Positions 8,634 to 16,379 of a stretch of DNA of 19,420 nt are shown piece by piece. Made by a program: the position numbers and the translations under genes. The notes under the pieces were generated by a model, which ran no database searches, had not been told where the DNA came from, and worked only from the letters and a program-made list of their open reading frames with translations. Source of the DNA: a bacterium Ga0077546. GTDB taxonomy: Bacteria; Cyanobacteriota; Vampirovibrionia; Obscuribacterales; Obscuribacteraceae. Numbering within the stretch: the first letter of the stretch is position 1; each line of letters opens with the position of its first letter. The stretch is taken from NCBI GenBank assembly GCA_001464165.1, contig LNEX01000525.1, positions 1-19,420 on the forward strand. The letters are read 5' to 3'.

Positions 8634-10043
8634 CTAGTTCACTAAATCCCAAGCTAACTCTAAAGCGGCAAGCAAACTATCAACTTCATCTTCAGTACTG
8701 CCATGCCCAAAGCTCACACGCAGCAAGCCTTGATCAACAGTGCCAAGGGTTTGATGAGCCAGCAGGGCGCAATGCAACCCCGGCCTTGTCGCCATACCAA
8801 AATTATCATCCAGATACTGCGCCACCTTATCTGGTGTCAATTTCTGAATAACTTTTGACTCAACAATTTTCTCCCCAGCACCCGACACAAAGCGCAGAGA
8901 AAACACCGACAAATAGTCTTCAACCAGCTGCCGCTGGGCCTCTGCTGGCAAATTCAAATTCCAACTGGGGCGACCAACTAACTCGATTGTTCCCCGCCCC
9001 GAATTTATAGTAGTTGAGTCTAGAGTACCCGAAGCCGCAATTGCTGGATTTCTAGCTACCTGATTGATCACAGCCAAGCCATGCAAGAAGCGCAGCGAAA
9101 GGATGTTTTCGTGCTGCCGAGCCGAATCAAAACCGCTCGGCAATGACTGCAAGTAGCGCAACCCCGCAGCAACGCCACAAGCCAAATGAACAGCTGGGCT
9201 GCCGGGCTCGAGTCTATCGGGCAAAGCCTCAGGCATAGAAAAACTTTCGGATCGTGAGCCTGTGCCACCGCGAAAGGGCGGGTCCAAGACTTCACCGTGA
9301 GCGACATAAAGAAGGCCGATTCCAGGCGGGCCCAACATACTTTTGTGACCAGAAGCGACCCAAAAAGATACTGACGAATTATGTAAATCTGATTTCTCGA
9401 GCGCCAGATCCCCTTCCAGACATTCGTGAACAATGCCAGCACTTTGAGCGGCATCTATTAATAGAGGGGTGCCATAGCGACTTACCAAAGCAGCTACAGC
9501 ATCCAAGTCTAATATTTGACCAGTGACATTGCTGGCCCTAGTGAAGATACACAGTGCCGGTTTATGCAGCAGCAGCAGAGCATCTAACTGTACTAAATCT
9601 ACTAACGCAGCAAAGTGGCTTGCTCCCGAAGAGCTAGCGACCACACCAGCCTCCGCAATAGCCTTGAGCGCGGGCACCACCACCAAGTTCAATGGCAGAC
9701 TCTCAGCCAGAGCCTTGAGCGGCCGCATCACAGCGTTGTGCTCAAAGGCGCTGGTCAAAACAGTATCTCCGGCCTTAAGTCGACCAGCGCCGACCATGCC
9801 ATTGAGAACCAAGTTAATTGAAGCAGTGCAGCCGCTGGTAAAAATCAAGCGGCTGCTATCTTGAATGCCAAGATATTGAGCTATTTCATGGCGACTCTCA
9901 AACTGCAGCGTAGCGGCTGCAAATGAAAGACTGTGAGCGCCGCGGCCAGGGTTCCCCCCGGCGCGAAGAGCCTTATCACAAGCCTGATAAACCTCTTCGG
10001 GCTTGGGGTGCGAAGTCGCAGCGTTGTCAAAGTATAGATTCAA
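8634..10043 (-). CDS. Cysteine desulfurase family protein (class V aminotransferase fold, PLP)
   Basis: This 469-residue cytoplasmic PLP enzyme begins with YFDNAATSHPKPEEVY (4-19), the hallmark of the TIGR01977-type cysteine desulfurase family. Other marks are SGCTASINLVLNG (70-82), His102 in AFEHNAVMRPL, LIDAAQSAG (195-203) with PLP-binding Asp197 and Gln200, the Schiff-base lysine Lys234 in SGHKSMLGPPG, and near the C-terminus RPGLHCALLAHQTLGT with Cys425, the position of the persulfide-carrying loop Cys. It should release sulfur (or selenium) from cysteine (or selenocysteine) to an acceptor. About 60-70 residues longer than typical members (roughly 380-400), mostly from inserts around 120-160 and 330-400. 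The start is TTG 10043; the ribosome site is weak (GGTGA). It is transcribed divergently from the slt-like gene. The DUF3343 gene at 13773 is a possible functional partner. Confidence 0.9.
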   Translation of the reverse strand: MNLYFDNAATSHPKPEEVYQACDKALRAGGNPGRGAHSLSFAAATLQFESRHEIAQYLGIQDSSRLIFTSGCTASINLVLNGMVGAGRLKAGDTVLTSAFEHNAVMRPLKALAESLPLNLVVVPALKAIAEAGVVASSSGASHFAALVDLVQLDALLLLHKPALCIFTRASNVTGQILDLDAVAALVSRYGTPLLIDAAQSAGIVHECLEGDLALEKSDLHNSSVSFWVASGHKSMLGPPGIGLLYVAHGEVLDPPFRGGTGSRSESFSMPEALPDRLEPGSPAVHLACGVAAGLRYLQSLPSGFDSARQHENILSLRFLHGLAVINQVARNPAIAASGTLDSTTINSGRGTIELVGRPSWNLNLPAEAQRQLVEDYLSVFSLRFVSGAGEKIVESKVIQKLTPDKVAQYLDDNFGMATRPGLHCALLAHQTLGTVDQGLLRVSFGHGSTEDEVDSLLAALELAWDLVN

Positions 10044-10146
10044 AGGTCACCAAAAACAGCAAACAATCCAGTCAAGGCAAGGTCGAGTATGCCATGCTAG
10101 CATTTTCTTTCTAGACTAAATTTCTAAAATGACTGTGAGTTGATAA

Positions 10147-12621
10147 GTGGTGAACCAAAAAATTAAACCCAACCTGGCAGCTAAGTCTAGATTTGTGGTT
10201 CTTGGCCTATTGGCCGGCACTATCGCCCTCGGCGCTAACCTCGCAGAATGGCTCAACTGTCAGGCCGCTCCACCCATCAAAGTCAAGGGTACTTCCGGTC
10301 AAGCGAATAACAATCAAGCTATTCCGGCCGAGATAAGCCGCTTGTGGCAAGCGCCATCACCACAATTTGCAGCAGCCGTAGCCAATTTAGGCAGCGACCC
10401 GAAAGATGTTTCGATTGCCAATCTAAAACGTTTTCTCGAAGGCCAGAATATCCTTAATAGTAGCAATACAGAGCGCCTTGTAGCCTCTTACGCTCTAGCT
10501 CGGCTTCTGGCTAAGAGCAGCAGTGGAGCTGATCAAAATGATGCTGTCGCGTTGTTTACCCAGGCCCAAGCGCTGCCACTGTTACACATCGATTCGCTTT
10601 GGCATGCCTCAGAAATTTTAACCAGTCAAGGTGATAACAAAAAGACTCGCGATTTTATCGAAAAAATATTGCGCGATCCGGCTGCCGCTCCTAGCGATCA
10701 AGCTCGGGCACTTTACGAGATGGCCCAATCGTTGTTGCGCGAGCCTAGCAGTGATAATAACCAAAAGGCCAAAGACTTACTTCTGACGATAAAACAGAAA
10801 TATCCCGCCACCGAATACGGCACTGCCTGCAATTACTATCTAGGCCAATTGGCCCTGGGCAATAGCGGCAATAATTCTAGCTCTTCAGCAAACAATACCA
10901 CATCGGTTGTGGGCAGCGAGGCCGTCTTTGGTAGCTCTACGGGCAGCTCGAGTAATGCTGCTGGTAATTACGGCAGCATGAGCAACGGCGCCATCGGCGC
11001 GCCTGGAAGCGTCGCCGAAGCCGAAGCTTTAGCCTACTTTTCTGACTATTTAAAAGGCAGCGTCAACGGCCGCTTCTCTAGCGACGTAGCCGACAAACTC
11101 ATGGCAATGAATACTAGAGGGGCAGCCCTTACCCCCGCTGACTTAGACCGCATAGGTCTAGTTTATTACCGCAAAAACAATTATTCAAAAGCACTCGATG
11201 CTTTTAATCGCTCAGGCACCAGCAACAATCAATATAGAAAAGCTCAGTGCTTAGCCAAACTGCACCGCAAGCCAGAATCAGTCGCTGCCCTGCTTGCGGC
11301 CATCAGACAAGCACCAGAGGCCGCCTACTACGACGACTTTGCTGACGTTGTTACAGGCCCGCTCAGCCGAACCGAAACGGCAGATGTCTGGAAGCAAATT
11401 CTCGCCATCAAGCCAATCAAGCTCGATCATGCCCTGTGGAATATTGCTGTGCGTGCCAGCGATACCGACGCTACACCATTGTTCCAACGACTGATTAAAG
11501 AGTATCCTACCTCCGAACACGCTCCTGAAGCTATGTGGTGGATGTTCTGGCATCGCACAAAAGTTATCTATCCAGCTGGTTTAGCGAAGAATAAACTGCA
11601 AGCTGAGGCCCTAGCCAGCATGGCTGAAAATGCGGCACTGCGCTATCCCACTCATCGTTCGGCTGCCCGTTTTCTTTTTTGGGCCGGGAAAATTCATGAG
11701 CACTTAGGTGATCACAATAAGGCAAAAGCCCTTTACCAACAATCACATAATCTTTACCCGTCAAACTATTATGCCTTCCGTTCACTGGCTCGCCTAGCCT
11801 ACCTTAACGCGCCGGCAGACAAACGCCGTGATCGCGGCTGGTCTACTAACGCTCAACGCAATTGCCTCGATAACTGGAGCTGGCCTCAACCTCCCACTCT
11901 CTTTAGCTTTGAAAGGGTCGCTCGTTTTGCCGGGCCAAAGGTGGCTCTGCTTGCCGCTGCGCGCCAACTAGATGAATGCCAAACGGCTCTAGCAGAAGCG
12001 CCGGAGGCAAATACAAATACTCGTGAAGATATAATTGGATTGCGGTCATGGTTATATCTCAGTCAAGGTATGATCATGGAAGGGATAAGAGCAGCAGGCA
12101 AAGACCTAGAAGGCAAGCCAAATCATGCTCCGCTCTGGCAAATTACGTATCCCTGGGCATATGCTGCAAGAATCAAAGAACAAGGGCAGCTGCGCAAAGT
12201 CGACCCTTATTTAATTCACGCTCTCATTCGCGAAGAGTCACGTTACTTCCCGAAAGCACTCAGTCGCTCGCAAGCCCTTGGCTTGATGCAACTTCTTCCT
12301 GCCACCGCTGCTGGTGTAGGTAAAAGAATAGGAGTGCCTGCCTTAAATAGAGAAGACGTTTTCAATCCAGACAACAATATCAAGCTGGGAACAGCCTACC
12401 TGGAATACACGTTGAAGCGCTTCAATGGCAATGCTATGCTGGCCGTAGCCAGCTACAATGGTGGCCCGAATGCAGTCAAGAGTTGGGTTGATAGGTTCAA
12501 TGCCAGTGGTGCTGGCGGTAAAGATTGGGATTACTTTGTCGAAGAAATTCCTTTCAGAGAGACAAGAGATTATGTGCGCAAAGTTTTTGGCAGTTACTTT
12601 GTGTATGAAACTCTCTACTAA
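10147..12621 (+). CDS. Soluble lytic murein transglycosylase (Slt70-like) with TPR superhelix
   Basis: This 824-residue exported enzyme cleaves the MurNAc-GlcNAc bond of peptidoglycan with 1,6-anhydro product. The N-terminus has a membrane-targeting signal (RFVVLGLLAGTIALGANLA, about 15-33). Residues 40-680 are helical repeats (for example YRKNNYSKALDAFNRSG, AKALYQQSHNLYPSNYYAF) forming the Slt-type superhelix, interrupted at about 238-285 by a Ser/Asn/Gly-rich linker. The C-terminal SLT domain (about 675-824) has ALIREESRY with catalytic Glu697, GLMQLLPATA, LAVASYNGGP and EEIPFRETRDYVRKV, all family hallmarks. It starts at GTG 10147 (a second GTG at 10150 is equally possible); no strong ribosome site. 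A membrane-anchored unknown gene follows 33 bases later, probably in the same transcript. The linker is unusual for this family. Confidence 0.93.
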   Translation: MVNQKIKPNLAAKSRFVVLGLLAGTIALGANLAEWLNCQAAPPIKVKGTSGQANNNQAIPAEISRLWQAPSPQFAAAVANLGSDPKDVSIANLKRFLEGQNILNSSNTERLVASYALARLLAKSSSGADQNDAVALFTQAQALPLLHIDSLWHASEILTSQGDNKKTRDFIEKILRDPAAAPSDQARALYEMAQSLLREPSSDNNQKAKDLLLTIKQKYPATEYGTACNYYLGQLALGNSGNNSSSSANNTTSVVGSEAVFGSSTGSSSNAAGNYGSMSNGAIGAPGSVAEAEALAYFSDYLKGSVNGRFSSDVADKLMAMNTRGAALTPADLDRIGLVYYRKNNYSKALDAFNRSGTSNNQYRKAQCLAKLHRKPESVAALLAAIRQAPEAAYYDDFADVVTGPLSRTETADVWKQILAIKPIKLDHALWNIAVRASDTDATPLFQRLIKEYPTSEHAPEAMWWMFWHRTKVIYPAGLAKNKLQAEALASMAENAALRYPTHRSAARFLFWAGKIHEHLGDHNKAKALYQQSHNLYPSNYYAFRSLARLAYLNAPADKRRDRGWSTNAQRNCLDNWSWPQPPTLFSFERVARFAGPKVALLAAARQLDECQTALAEAPEANTNTREDIIGLRSWLYLSQGMIMEGIRAAGKDLEGKPNHAPLWQITYPWAYAARIKEQGQLRKVDPYLIHALIREESRYFPKALSRSQALGLMQLLPATAAGVGKRIGVPALNREDVFNPDNNIKLGTAYLEYTLKRFNGNAMLAVASYNGGPNAVKSWVDRFNASGAGGKDWDYFVEEIPFRETRDYVRKVFGSYFVYETLY

Positions 12622-12654
12622 GGGTATAAGTACTGTAACCAACGAAATAAGCGA

Positions 12655-13203
12655 ATGACTATTAATCTTGAGTTCTGTGTCTACGCCGTTTGCGGCATTT
12701 TTGTTTTGCTCTTTGCTGTTCCACGCGTTTGGGCCGTGGTTGAGCTAAACCTGTTGCGCACAATTACAGAACCATTGTTGGGCAAGATAGCCCACCTTCC
12801 TGTGGGCATTCAAAGTAAGCAAGAGTATAGAGTGGCGGCTAACTCAGTACAAAGAGCTTTGACCCGTAGCCACCGCAATTTTAAGTATCACATCAAAGTA
12901 ATTAATATCGTCGACCCCATTGAGACCTCGATTCGCGTTGAAGGGGTGACCGATATCGCCCTTAGCCGCAAGGCTCAAGTAACAAGCAACTACCACGACA
13001 CCAGCAAGACCACCAAGATTATGATGACCGTGCGTGTTGATGTGACCAAGTACGGTGAAGGCTCAAAAATTATTTGGCGCTATTTGCCCTCAGACCCCTC
13101 ACTCTTTCAGTCGCAAGTGCAAATAGCAGACCCCAATATCGACTACTTACTAGCGCGCACTAACTATATGCTGATGTCTCATTTGAAGCCGCTTATCACT
13201 TAA
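12655..13203 (+). CDS. Membrane-anchored protein of unknown function
   Basis: This is a 182-residue protein with one N-terminal hydrophobic span (about 6-28, FCVYAVCGIFVLLFAVPRVWA) and a soluble domain that looks like alternating beta strands (YHIKVINIVDP, TSIRVEGVTDIALS, TTKIMMTVRVDVTKYG, IIWRYLPSDP) ending in a helix (DYLLARTNYMLMSHLKPLI). I do not recognise the family. ATG 12655 follows the slt-like gene by 33 bases with only a weak ribosome site, so it is likely co-transcribed and possibly translated at a lower rate. The context suggests a cell-envelope role, but that is inference. It converges with the zinc-ribbon gene; the terminator at 13269-13291 lies between them. Confidence 0.8.
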   Translation: MTINLEFCVYAVCGIFVLLFAVPRVWAVVELNLLRTITEPLLGKIAHLPVGIQSKQEYRVAANSVQRALTRSHRNFKYHIKVINIVDPIETSIRVEGVTDIALSRKAQVTSNYHDTSKTTKIMMTVRVDVTKYGEGSKIIWRYLPSDPSLFQSQVQIADPNIDYLLARTNYMLMSHLKPLIT

Positions 13204-13268
13204 GGTGCCACCATCCTTAATGTCACGGCAAAGCTAGATTTAGAATCACAAATTACTAAGAACACAAA

Positions 13269-13291
13269 GGGACGGTCTCCGCGACCGCCCC
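13269..13291. terminator. Bidirectional terminator hairpin between convergent genes
   Basis: GGGACGGTC / TCCGC loop / GACCGCCCC gives a 9-base stem with one A-C mismatch. On the minus strand it is followed by TTTGTGTTCTT, a fair T-rich tail, so it mainly serves the zinc-ribbon gene that ends at 13320. On the plus strand the tail is weak (TGTTAGCC). Its position between two convergent gene ends supports the call. Confidence 0.65.
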
Positions 13292-13319
13292 TGTTAGCCA
13301 AATTAAGCGTTCTGGTAAC

Positions 13320-13541
13320 CTAACCTAAAGCTGGTTTTTCCTGACTGCCGTCCTTCGACTTAGACTCATTATTGAAGCCTAAAAGCTTGGCAAATGGATT
13401 GACCAATGCCTTTTTTTCAACTGAATTATCTGCACCACTGTTGGCTGGAGTTGAACTAACAATCTTATTGCCACAGGTCTGGCAAATGTGTTTGTTGGCT
13501 GGCACTCTAAACTGGCATCGTGGGCAAAGGAAATACTGCAT
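13320..13541 (-). CDS. Small zinc-ribbon protein
   Basis: This 73-residue protein begins MQYFLCPRCQFRVPANKHICQ and has two CxxC knuckles, Cys6/Cys9 and Cys20/Cys23, spaced as in zinc-ribbon modules (zinc-ribbon_2-like). The remaining 45 residues are a polar tail with a short hydrophobic patch NPFAKLLGF. The ribosome site GAGAGGGA is well placed about five bases before ATG 13541 on the minus strand. A TATAGT box lies about 20 bases further up as a possible -10. It is probably a soluble zinc-binding accessory or membrane-adaptor protein; the function is unknown. The gene is monocistronic and divergent from the DUF3343 gene over 231 bases. Confidence 0.75.
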   Translation of the reverse strand: MQYFLCPRCQFRVPANKHICQTCGNKIVSSTPANSGADNSVEKKALVNPFAKLLGFNNESKSKDGSQEKPALG

Positions 13542-13772
13542 AGATCCCTCTCTTTACTGTTTTTACTATAACACAGGAAATCAAGTGCGGGTGCCCGTTT
13601 TGGGGTGTCTTACTGAGGATTTCTCCAACATTTTACCTGCTCCTAACCTTTCGCCGATATTCACTACCACTTCAGTTTTTCTCAAATTAGGACAATCGCC
13701 CGATGTCAAAAATGAACATATAGCGAGTAGCTAAAATGGTCACAATGGCGCACAGCAAGCTACCATTGACTT

Positions 13773-14039
13773 ATGCCCCCAAGCGATACCAAGTCTAATA
13801 ACAAAAAGCGGCTCATTTTTACCTTTCCGACACTCCATCAAGTGCTGGCTGCAGAACGTGTTTTAAGAGAGAGCGGCAACAAAAATCTTCGCTGCCGACC
13901 TACGCCAACACCACCAGGGTTGTCAGAATCAATTTGCGGAATGGCAATAGAGATTTTTGCCTGCGAGCAGAAAGACACTGCAATCAACTTTCTCATCAAT
14001 CACAAACTCGAGCCGAGCGGATGTCATTTGCTCGAGTGA
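13773..14039 (+). CDS. DUF3343 protein, putative Se/S carrier-like
   Basis: This 88-residue protein matches the DUF3343 pattern: a first strand and helix (RLIFTFPTLHQVLAAERVLRE, 13-33), a Pro-rich RPTPTPPGLSES, the invariant Cys-Gly (Cys55-Gly56, SICGMAIEIF), and a last helix plus strand (DTAINFLINHKLEPSGCHLLE). This is the pattern FTF..H...AE..L...G...  .PTP......CG.A.  that I associate with the family. DUF3343 proteins are annotated as putative Se/S carrier-like, and they often sit near TIGR01977-type desulfurases and YedF-like TusA proteins. Such a desulfurase is encoded 3.7 kb away at 8634-10043. No ribosome site is visible before ATG 13773, so translation may be weak or leaderless. It has extra N-terminal residues (1-12) and extra Cys at 41, 64 and 84. 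Confidence 0.72.
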   Translation: MPPSDTKSNNKKRLIFTFPTLHQVLAAERVLRESGNKNLRCRPTPTPPGLSESICGMAIEIFACEQKDTAINFLINHKLEPSGCHLLE

Positions 14040-14486
14040 CTAGTTCAGTGACTCAACTGACAGCCTTAACTCCCAAGTGCAATAAGCGCTAGCTGCGCCA
14101 CCTTATAGCCTGCTAATGCTTAAAGCCAAGCTAGCTAGCGCTCCCCACGCACAGGGGGATAGCCAGTAGATATTAAGTAATGAGAACAGAATACCGATTC
14201 CTGATTAAAAGCAATTGCACTAATAACTCTTGAAGTCATCTCTTGAGAACCAATAGGCTAACAGCACATCTCTCTAAATACCAACCAACAAGCTAACAAC
14301 CGAAATCACCGCGAACCCAGACAAGCAGCCAGCACTAGCCTAAGTACCCAAGAGTCTCAATTGAGTTCTTGCGAGTTATAGGCCGTTCTTGCTCGTCTTT
14401 GCCTTCGCATTCCCTAGCCGCCACCGCAGACAAAGCTGTGCTTTGCTCTGTGGCGCGCTTTTAACCTCAAATAAAAGCAGGTACCA
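14040..14486. other. Gene-free stretch with an inverted repeat and a leader hairpin
   Basis: I find no supportable gene on either strand over these 447 bases; every frame is short. It holds a perfect 10-base inverted repeat (AGCGCTAGCT at 14085-14094 and AGCTAGCGCT at 14133-14142, 38-base loop), a 10-base palindrome CTCAATTGAG (14356-14365), and a terminator-like hairpin (14421-14462) directly before the NAD-kinase-like gene. Base composition changes sharply at its right border, from about 47% GC on the left to over 60% on the right. Confidence 0.6.
14421..14462 (+). terminator. Terminator-like hairpin in the leader of the NAD-kinase-like gene
   Basis: CAGACAAAGC (14427-14436), loop TGT, GCTTTG, one bulged C, then TCTG (14447-14450) form a 10-pair stem that extends outward with CC/GG pairs and ends in CGCGCTTTT (T4 at 14459-14462). 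It lies only 25 bases before ATG 14487. It could end transcription from the DUF3343 side, or act as a leader attenuator for nadK and the radical-SAM gene. The T-run is short, so efficiency is uncertain. Confidence 0.45.
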
Positions 14487-15473
14487 ATGGCTAACATATC
14501 AAGTGCAAATCCGCTTTTGAAGCGCATCTTGGTCATCGTCAAAGAGACGTACCTCGAGCTAGTGCAGGCCGCCAACGACCAGCAACAGCTCGAAGAGATC
14601 GCCAAGAAATCTCCTGGCCTCGAGTCTGTCGCTGAATCTCACGCACAGCACGTCGCCACCCTCAAGCAAGTCACCGCTGTGCTCACCGCCCTTGCCGTCG
14701 ACTTCGAAGTGGTCAATCGGCGGCATCCGGCCCTGAACGAGAAACTGGCCCAAGCCACTCTCGTCATCACCCTCGGCGGCGACGGCACCTTCCTCACCGC
14801 CTCGCACGACATCATCGGCGACACTCCAGTGCTTGGTGTCAATTCGGCACCAATCACCAGCTTCGGTCACTTCTGTGTCTGCGACCGCAACACTTTCGCC
14901 GCTACCCTGGCCAAAGTTGCAAGCGGCGAACTTCAGCCAGTAAAGCTCCTGCGCCTCGCTCTCAGCATCGACGGCAAAGTCGTTCCCGAGCTGGTCTTGA
15001 ACGAAGTTCTCATCGCCCACGAGCAGCCGGCTGGCACCAGTCGCTACCACATCACTGTGGCAGGAGAGACAGAAGTGCACAAGTGCTCTGGCATGCTGGT
15101 CTCGACCCCGTCCGGCTCCACTGGCTTTCTGCGCTCTGAAGGCGGTCCGGTTCTAGCCATCGACGCGCAACAGTTCGCCTACGTTGAACGCGCTCCCTTC
15201 CTCCGTCTCGGTGAAGAGCATCGCTTCAGCCGCGGCGTTGCCACTCGCGGCGAGCGTCTCGAAATCGTCTCGCAGATGCAAGGTGGGCGCATTTACATCG
15301 ACGGCGACCACACCCAACACGACTTCCCACGCGGGTCGGTGTTGACGATTGAGGCAGCCCAAGCTGACCTCAATGCTTTTGTCGACCGGGGCTGCCACCA
15401 GCCCTACATTGACGCGGCCAAGTCGCTCGCGGGCTCGGGCCTCACGGCTTGGCTCAAGAGCCTTTTCAACTGA
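14487..15473 (+). CDS. NAD kinase family protein (divergent)
   Basis: This 328-residue cytoplasmic protein has the core motifs of ATP-NAD kinases: GGDGTFL (97-103), LNEVLIAHE (171-179, the Asn-Glu motif that contacts NAD), and CSGMLVSTPSGSTGFLRSEGG (200-220, the conserved glycine-rich STPTGSTAY region, here with Gly-Phe). The expected reaction is NAD + ATP to NADP. The N-terminus (1-90) is helical and longer than in compact bacterial NadK, and the usual D..DG-type loop reads YIDGDHTQ near 274. It may be a second, specialised NAD-kinase paralogue; another lipid- or sugar-nucleotide substrate cannot be excluded. Codons end mostly in C or G. AGG (14479-14481) precedes ATG by five bases. The radical-SAM gene starts 14 bases after its stop, so they form an operon. 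Confidence 0.85.
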   Translation: MANISSANPLLKRILVIVKETYLELVQAANDQQQLEEIAKKSPGLESVAESHAQHVATLKQVTAVLTALAVDFEVVNRRHPALNEKLAQATLVITLGGDGTFLTASHDIIGDTPVLGVNSAPITSFGHFCVCDRNTFAATLAKVASGELQPVKLLRLALSIDGKVVPELVLNEVLIAHEQPAGTSRYHITVAGETEVHKCSGMLVSTPSGSTGFLRSEGGPVLAIDAQQFAYVERAPFLRLGEEHRFSRGVATRGERLEIVSQMQGGRIYIDGDHTQHDFPRGSVLTIEAAQADLNAFVDRGCHQPYIDAAKSLAGSGLTAWLKSLFN

Positions 15474-15487
15474 AAGAGGAAAAATCT

Positions 15488-16357
15488 ATGAAAGTCTTGA
15501 CCTTCAGCATCGTCGCCGGCTCTCTGGCATGCAACGCCAAGTGCCCGTTCTGCGTCGCCCCCATGACTCCGGCCAACGGCATCGGCACCAAAGAGCCGGC
15601 CGTCAACTGGCGCAATTTCCGCAAGGCTGCGCAGCTTGCCCGTGATGGCGGCTGCTCCACGGCCATGATCACCTCGAAGGGTGAACCCACCATCTTCCCC
15701 GAGCAGGTCACCCGCTTCTTGGAAGAACTGGAGCCCTTCAAGTTTCCCATCAGCGAGCTGCAGACCAATGGCCTGCTGATTGCCGACGGCCGCGTCACCG
15801 ACGCCCACCTGCAGAAGTGGTATGACCTCGGCCTCACCACCATCGCCATTTCGGTGGTGCACTACGAGGGCAGCAAGAACAAGTCGATTTACACGCCTCA
15901 CCGCGAGTACCAAGACTTGCCAGCTCTGATTGCCAAGCTCAAGAAGTTCAACTTCACCGTGCGTCTGGCCACGGTGCTGGTCAAGGGCTATCTCGACAGC
16001 GTCGACGAGATGAAGAAGATGATCGACTTCGCCACCGCCAACGGTGTCGACCAACTGACCTTCCGGCCAGTGACCAAGCCCGACAAGAGCGAGAACGAGA
16101 GCATCTACAAATGGACGACTGCGCACGCCATCGATGACCAGCTGCTCGTCGACTGCAATGCCTACCTCAAGGAGAATGGCTCGGAGCTGCTCGAGCTGGC
16201 TCACGGTGCCACTGTCTACGACGTCAACGGTCAGAACGTCTGCATGACCAACTGCCTGACGATTCAGCCCAAGTCGGAAGAGATGCGTCAAATCATCTTC
16301 TACCCCGATGGCAGCGTGCGTTACGCCTGGCAGTTCAGCGGCGCTCGACTCTTCTAA
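15488..16357 (+). CDS. Radical SAM protein
   Basis: From ATG 15488 (ribosome site AGAGGA at 15475-15480, just after the nadK-like stop) the product is 289 residues. The frame is open further upstream to 15449, but that extension would overlap the previous gene. The N-terminus reads SIVAGSLACNAKCPFCVAP with the 4Fe-4S motif CX3CX2C (Cys15, Cys19, Cys22); SKGEPTIFP (63-71) is the GGEP-type SAM-binding segment, and the rest has the spacing of a (beta/alpha)6 barrel (LQTNGLL, IAISVVHYEG, VRLATVLVKGYLD, LTFRPVT). Cys252 and Cys256 (CMTNC) and Cys223 near the C-terminus could hold an extra cluster or be catalytic, but there is no full SPASM domain. The substrate is unknown. The same strong C/G-ending codon bias as the preceding gene suggests joint expression. 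Confidence 0.88.
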   Translation: MKVLTFSIVAGSLACNAKCPFCVAPMTPANGIGTKEPAVNWRNFRKAAQLARDGGCSTAMITSKGEPTIFPEQVTRFLEELEPFKFPISELQTNGLLIADGRVTDAHLQKWYDLGLTTIAISVVHYEGSKNKSIYTPHREYQDLPALIAKLKKFNFTVRLATVLVKGYLDSVDEMKKMIDFATANGVDQLTFRPVTKPDKSENESIYKWTTAHAIDDQLLVDCNAYLKENGSELLELAHGATVYDVNGQNVCMTNCLTIQPKSEEMRQIIFYPDGSVRYAWQFSGARLF

Positions 16358-16379
16358 ACGAGCGCAGAGCTACTAGCTC

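Noticed and set aside
10094..10103. Palindrome ATGCTAGCAT between the divergent desulfurase and slt-like genes
   Set aside because: Ten bases, no second copy seen, no clear promoter next to it; too weak to list as an operator.
13372..13734. 120-codon plus-strand frame across the zinc-ribbon gene
   Set aside because: The minus-strand gene has the CxxC knuckles and a good ribosome site; the plus frame has neither.
14151..14160. ACAGGGGGAT shared with 19353-19362
   Set aside because: A ten-base match is expected many times by chance in a window of this size.
14559..15080. 173-codon minus-strand frame across the NAD-kinase-like gene
   Set aside because: Antisense shadow for the same reason; low-complexity Val/Glu/Gly composition.
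15404..16291. 295-codon minus-strand frame across the radical-SAM gene
   Set aside because: It is the antisense shadow of a gene with strong C/G-ending codons, which removes stops on the other strand; the plus-strand protein has clear motifs.
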